DNA of 64,000 bases, taken from Lachnospiraceae bacterium. Its GTDB lineage: Bacteria > Bacillota > Clostridia > Lachnospirales > Lachnospiraceae. The stretch spans positions 1 through 64,000 of the forward strand of contig JAFXXN010000078.1 in assembly GCA_017542245.1 (NCBI GenBank). Reading direction: 5' to 3'. This document shows, piece by piece, positions 60,151 through 64,000 of this stretch (the stretch's first letter is position 1; every line of letters begins with the position of its first letter). The notes below the pieces were generated by a model. That model was not told where the DNA came from and ran no database searches. It saw nothing but the letters and a program-made list of their open reading frames with translations. Position numbers and translations under genes: made by a program.

Positions 60151-60926
60151 TGAAAGGTAATGAAAAAAGTATTCTTATTGGCATGGCTGTGGTTGCTGTG
60201 CTTATAGTATTAGCTGCATTTAAATTTTTCTATTCAGCCGACATAGAAAAAGCTGATCAGGTTCAGAACGAAATCAATACTCTTCAAGCAAGACTTAATG
60301 AACTGAATGAGAAAAACGCAAATCGTTCAATGTATGAGGCTGGCATTGCTAGTTCTGGCGAAATTATTGATACTGTTCTTTCGATATATGGTCCGGGAAA
60401 TACTGCAGAAAAAACCATAATGATGGTAGTTGATCTTTGCCACAAAACTGGTATATCTGTTTCTGATCTGGTATTTCAAGAAAAATCACTTGTATATTCA
60501 AGTGAAGTTACTGAAGCGGATGCTCAGCCTGAAATTCAGATATATAAATCAGGTATGGCTTTAAATGTTTCTGCTGGTTATACTCAGATGAAGAAACTAA
60601 TGGATTATATAAACTCTTATCCGGAACGTATGAATGCAGAGGATTTTCATGCCGCATTTAATGCAGAGAGTGGAAGACTTGATGTTTCTATGAATGTAAA
60701 TATGTATGCGGTTGTTGATAAGAACCATGAGTATAAAGAGCCTGTTATTGAAGATATTGAGCTTAGCAACTCTAATATCTTCAGAACATTAGAAGTTGCA
60801 CCTGAAGAGGAGACAGAAGAAGGTGTTGAAGAGACAGGTAATACTCAGACAAATGTAGCACAGCCCGTAACACAGAATACAGGTGATGAAGGCACTTCTG
60901 AAAATACAGAAGGAAATGAGGAGTAA
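60150..60926 (+). CDS. pilO: PilO-like pilus alignment protein
   Basis: A 258-residue single-pass membrane protein: helix at 8-27, coiled coil at 30-60 (QNEINTLQARLNELNEKN), then a ferredoxin-like domain and a Glu/Thr-rich tail (EEETEEGVEETG) of about 40 residues. The position and topology match PilO, which pairs with PilN. It starts one base before the end of the PilM-PilN frame, so the two are coupled. Sequence similarity in PilO is always weak, so the name rests mostly on context and layout. Confidence 0.82.
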   Translation: MKGNEKSILIGMAVVAVLIVLAAFKFFYSADIEKADQVQNEINTLQARLNELNEKNANRSMYEAGIASSGEIIDTVLSIYGPGNTAEKTIMMVVDLCHKTGISVSDLVFQEKSLVYSSEVTEADAQPEIQIYKSGMALNVSAGYTQMKKLMDYINSYPERMNAEDFHAAFNAESGRLDVSMNVNMYAVVDKNHEYKEPVIEDIELSNSNIFRTLEVAPEEETEEGVEETGNTQTNVAQPVTQNTGDEGTSENTEGNEE

Positions 60927-61037
60927 TTTATTTAAGTAATATTGGGTAGCCGGTTGCAGTAGATAAACTGCAACCGGAAAAAACCCGCAAAGAGAGGAAA
61001 ACAGAAAGTTATAGAATGACAGGGGAGGCGTTAGGAT

Positions 61038-62234
61038 ATGGGAAGGAAAAGCAAATGTCGATTCAGAAAGTCTGTAATGGGCGATAATAAGGGCTCTACG
61101 CTGATAGAAATCATAATCAGTGTGCTTATAGTAGGCATAGCCTTTGTGCCTCTTATGATGGGCCTGAATGCAGCACTTACTGCTAACAGGAAGACGGAAA
61201 AAGACTTGTATGCCGAAAATGTTGCTACAAATGTTATAGAGGTCGCAAAGCGTTACGGAACTAAGAAATTACCCGACCTCGTTGCAGAGGGTGCAACTGA
61301 TTCAACAAAGGGAATTTCCAAAATACTTACAGGGGCAACAATGACAGGTGGTGGAAATTCATATACCATTGAAAATATCTCATCCGGTACAAAGGATGGT
61401 TATTATACAGCAGTAATATCTTTTAATTCGGTATCCGGTGATCAAAACGATTTTTCAGGATATCCTACCATAGAGGGTGTGAGCAATGCTATTTCAGTAT
61501 CTGTTGCTCAGGATTCCATAAAAGAAATTACAGATCATTTCTTTGCAGAAGCTTTAAGCAGGAACAGTTCATTAACCGAAGCTGATAAAAATAATATGGA
61601 AAAGGATGCTGCAAAGTGGCTTAAACGTGATATATATATAACTTTAACAGATGGAACCGATGCTGATGTCGGAAAAACTATTGTAAACAAAAAAATTGTT
61701 TATACAGCTCAAAATGTAAATAATATAGAGGGCTGGGAAAATAAATGGCTTTTCTATGAAGCAAGTGCTACAGTAGAACCATGGACAAAAGAAAATACAG
61801 AAGGAGATTCAACGAAAGAAATTAAATGTGCAAGTACTCCGGGATCAATTATTTTATCTTTCAAAGAACTTAAGGATAAGAAAAAGAAAGATTATAAACT
61901 TGGTATTGGAAATGATGTTATAACTATAACAAGACAGACAACAGGAGATGAATTATATCTGTATTGCTTATGTGAAAATGGTAGTACATTAAAAGGAAAA
62001 GGTTATCACACCGATATTAAGTCTGTAGCGTATGGTACCAATGCACTAGATACAACAAATGAAGTACATGCTTATTCGAATCTTGATTTCATTTTCTCAG
62101 GTGGCGTAACTGAAACAAGTTTTGGGTCGACTACAGGAAAACAGAGTAAATTAAAAGAAATTACAGTAACTGTAAAGGATAATGAAGGTACAGCTATTTT
62201 GGACAAGACATCTACTATGATAGAGTTTGAATGA
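61038..62234 (+). CDS. PilV-like minor prepilin
   Basis: A 398-residue protein with a type IV prepilin start: a basic leader, then NKG/STLIEIIISVLIVGI with Glu at +5, as in PilV/PulI-type minor pilins, and an unusually large Ser/Thr/Lys-rich head of about 350 residues. The alpha-1 helix is less like the two pilins upstream. AGGGGAGG lies before the ATG at 61038; a later ATG at 61077 would shorten the leader to five residues. Lower GC and many Asn/Lys codons in the head suggest a fast-evolving surface domain. It probably primes or tips the pilus. Confidence 0.82.
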   Translation: MGRKSKCRFRKSVMGDNKGSTLIEIIISVLIVGIAFVPLMMGLNAALTANRKTEKDLYAENVATNVIEVAKRYGTKKLPDLVAEGATDSTKGISKILTGATMTGGGNSYTIENISSGTKDGYYTAVISFNSVSGDQNDFSGYPTIEGVSNAISVSVAQDSIKEITDHFFAEALSRNSSLTEADKNNMEKDAAKWLKRDIYITLTDGTDADVGKTIVNKKIVYTAQNVNNIEGWENKWLFYEASATVEPWTKENTEGDSTKEIKCASTPGSIILSFKELKDKKKKDYKLGIGNDVITITRQTTGDELYLYCLCENGSTLKGKGYHTDIKSVAYGTNALDTTNEVHAYSNLDFIFSGGVTETSFGSTTGKQSKLKEITVTVKDNEGTAILDKTSTMIEFE

Positions 62235-62249
62235 TAAGGAGCATTAAAG

Positions 62250-64000
62250 ATGAATAAATCCGGAATAATAAAAAATAACAAAGGAGCTTCACTGGTTTTA
62301 GTAATAGTTGCAATGCTTTTTGTTGGGATCATAGCATCTATTATACTTACCGTTACGGTAGGAAACAGTAGAACGACTCGGGCTACAATTTCTAATTCTG
62401 AAAGCTTCTATACTTCAGAAAGTGCACTTGATGACTTAAAGATGTTCTTTAAGAAACTTGCAACTTCAGCAGCAACAAAAGCATACGGAAAAACTCTTGA
62501 AACACTTGATCCGTCAACACTGGAGGCTGACTTTAAGGATAATTTTAAGACAGCATTTAAGGCAGAGCTGACAGAAATTTCTAATCTGTATACTACAAAT
62601 GAAGGAACTTTGACAGTACTGGATGCTGATTTTATTGATAATCAGATATCATTTAGCAGAGCAGGAACCGGAGAGAAGATTAAAATATGTTTTAGCGGAA
62701 CTACAATAGATAATTTCCTTGATATATCCGGTACATATCCTATTTTAAAAGGAATACAGGTTAGTTTTACAGACGCTACTGGATATGAATCTACTATAAC
62801 TACTGATATGACATTTAAAGCAGCACTTCCGTCAACCAGTACAGGAGATACATCAGAATATTTTAGCTATCCTATAGATAATTTCATCATGATATCAGGT
62901 GAGAACATATCTCCCGCTAATGGAACTCTTTCTGGTAAATTTACAGGGAATATATATGCTGAAGGTAACTTTAATATTTGGACAAAATCCCCAGCATTAA
63001 ATCCCGGGGTTGCAACAAAAGCTGATAAGCTTTATCTCAATATTCAGAAATTAATAGTAGGAAATAACATTAATGTAAAGGGAAGAATGTATCTGTGGCC
63101 TATTGATAATACAGATATTATTGGTGTTCCGACTCAGTCAGAAGTTTGGTGCAATAACTTAAAACTTTCCGGAAGTGATTCTTCAGTGGGCATGAATGTA
63201 CAGGAGCCTTCTTCTGACCAGGATACGGCTTTTGAAACGAAGAATACTCTTGCTTCAGATGTTTACCTTAAGGGAAATCTTGAATTAAATGGTGTTGCTG
63301 CTTCATATAAAGCTGGTTCAGGTTCACTTTTTGGATTCTCATCAGAACCCAGTGCAGACAGCGTAGTAAGAACTAAACCGGACAGCAGTGCTATAATCCT
63401 TAATGGTCTTGGCGCTAAACTTGATCTTTCAGGGCTTAATCAGTTAAAGATAGCAGGTAGGGCATATACAGCACTTCCTGATATTAATGCAACAAATGCT
63501 ATAGAAAACCTGTATGCATATTATTCAGGATCAGGAGCAGATCCTAATAACGGATATTATTATACACAGGGTGAATCAATTACTTACCGTGCATTACAGG
63601 CGTTGTATCTTGTACCTGGTGATTATATCAAGGGTGTAGGTCATAACCCTATGAAAAAATCAGAGTTTGAAAGTATTGCTACATTGGATACTTCAACAAA
63701 CAAGTATGTTATTAAACAAGCAAGCTTGGATATCCCTTCTGATATAGCTTCTCTTTTGGGATCTCAGAAAGTTAGATATAATATTGTAAGATATCTTGCA
63801 GGCGGGACAGGAAGCAGCGATATAGTTTATCTTTTCTTTGACTTTGCTACTGATAGTGATGCGACTAAATATTTTAATAAGGTGACGGGCACAAACGGCA
63901 GATATGCAGAGCTTCTTGATAAACAGGGTGATATTCTTGGAAGAAATGATGGATATATAAAGCTTCCTTCATCAGGAGTTCAAACAAGTGGAAACAGAAT
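62250..64000 (+). CDS. PilX-like minor pilus protein, cut by the window end
   Basis: A frame open from the ATG at 62250 (AAGGAG upstream) to the last base, over 583 residues. Its start KNNKG/ASLVLVIVAMLFVGI is prepilin-like but lacks the +5 glutamate, as in PilX/GspK-type minor pilins, which sit at the pilus tip. The rest is a long Ser/Thr/Asn-rich extracellular region with no domain I recognise. It follows the PilV-like gene by 15 bases and is probably co-transcribed with it. The missing 3' end prevents a length comparison. Confidence 0.8.
   Translation, partial: MNKSGIIKNNKGASLVLVIVAMLFVGIIASIILTVTVGNSRTTRATISNSESFYTSESALDDLKMFFKKLATSAATKAYGKTLETLDPSTLEADFKDNFKTAFKAELTEISNLYTTNEGTLTVLDADFIDNQISFSRAGTGEKIKICFSGTTIDNFLDISGTYPILKGIQVSFTDATGYESTITTDMTFKAALPSTSTGDTSEYFSYPIDNFIMISGENISPANGTLSGKFTGNIYAEGNFNIWTKSPALNPGVATKADKLYLNIQKLIVGNNINVKGRMYLWPIDNTDIIGVPTQSEVWCNNLKLSGSDSSVGMNVQEPSSDQDTAFETKNTLASDVYLKGNLELNGVAASYKAGSGSLFGFSSEPSADSVVRTKPDSSAIILNGLGAKLDLSGLNQLKIAGRAYTALPDINATNAIENLYAYYSGSGADPNNGYYYTQGESITYRALQALYLVPGDYIKGVGHNPMKKSEFESIATLDTSTNKYVIKQASLDIPSDIASLLGSQKVRYNIVRYLAGGTGSSDIVYLFFDFATDSDATKYFNKVTGTNGRYAELLDKQGDILGRNDGYIKLPSSGVQTSGNR

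Noticed and set aside
1-64000. CRISPR arrays, tRNA or rRNA genes, insertion sequences and prophage
   Set aside because: No regularly spaced repeats, cloverleaf sequences, transposase or phage genes were found in the gaps or frames.

Overview
The window looks like chromosomal DNA from a low-to-moderate GC, Gram-positive anaerobe of the Clostridia, most likely Lachnospiraceae. This rests on the ABC, MATE and YitT transporters, DegV, TagD, NagA, the Na/Pi-PhoU transporter, strong GGAGG ribosome sites, sigma-A promoters with 17-bp spacers, and a Gram-positive type IV pilus locus. The family is an inference. I saw no rRNA, tRNA, CRISPR array, insertion sequence or phage gene.

Left part (1-21.8 kb): a peptide-type ABC importer whose second permease and both ATPases are one polypeptide; a redox and sugar-type run (Gfo/Idh/MocA dehydrogenase, iron alcohol dehydrogenase, ABC exporter, TIM-barrel isomerase, FMN hydroxyacid oxidase); YitT; a secreted cyclohexadienyl-dehydratase-like binding protein; DegV; a two-component system; a MATE exporter; a phosphopantetheinyl transferase; NAD synthetase; NagA; and a secreted protein.

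Middle part (21.8-31.4 kb): one tightly packed operon with three adenylation-type proteins, three carrier domains, three PlsC acyltransferase domains, an LRAT/NlpC-P60 thiol acyltransferase and an MFS_2 transporter. It has no ketosynthase, condensation domain or thioesterase. I read it as an acyl-activation and lipid-acylation or remodelling system, functionally comparable to Aas-LplT but much expanded. It is the best candidate for an undescribed system here. The phosphopantetheinyl transferase 4.4 kb upstream could arm its carriers.

31.4-43.9 kb is mostly housekeeping: Na/Pi transporter, DHH phosphoesterase, HD-GYP protein, TrpS, TrmO, a cation/proton antiporter with a PII-like partner, a MerR-like/RDD membrane protein, TagD and a diaminopimelate-decarboxylase-type enzyme.

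Right part (44.1-64 kb): a 1561-residue c-di-GMP phosphodiesterase (periplasmic-binding-like sensor, degenerate GGDEF, intact EAL, C-terminal beta-helix-like repeats) precedes a type IV pilus locus. The order is a coiled-coil protein, an unknown protein with a possible EH-signature-like C-terminus, PilB, PilT, PilC, two pilins, PilD, a PilM-PilN fusion ending in six calcium-loop repeats, PilO, a PilV-like minor pilin and a PilX-like protein cut by the window end. With the HD-GYP protein at 34.5 kb, this suggests c-di-GMP control of pili.

Two small dispersed repeat families occur in gene leaders. One, about 60 bp with a conserved hairpin, has four copies (81-140, 4910-4969, 16749-16809, and minus strand 34250-34305).
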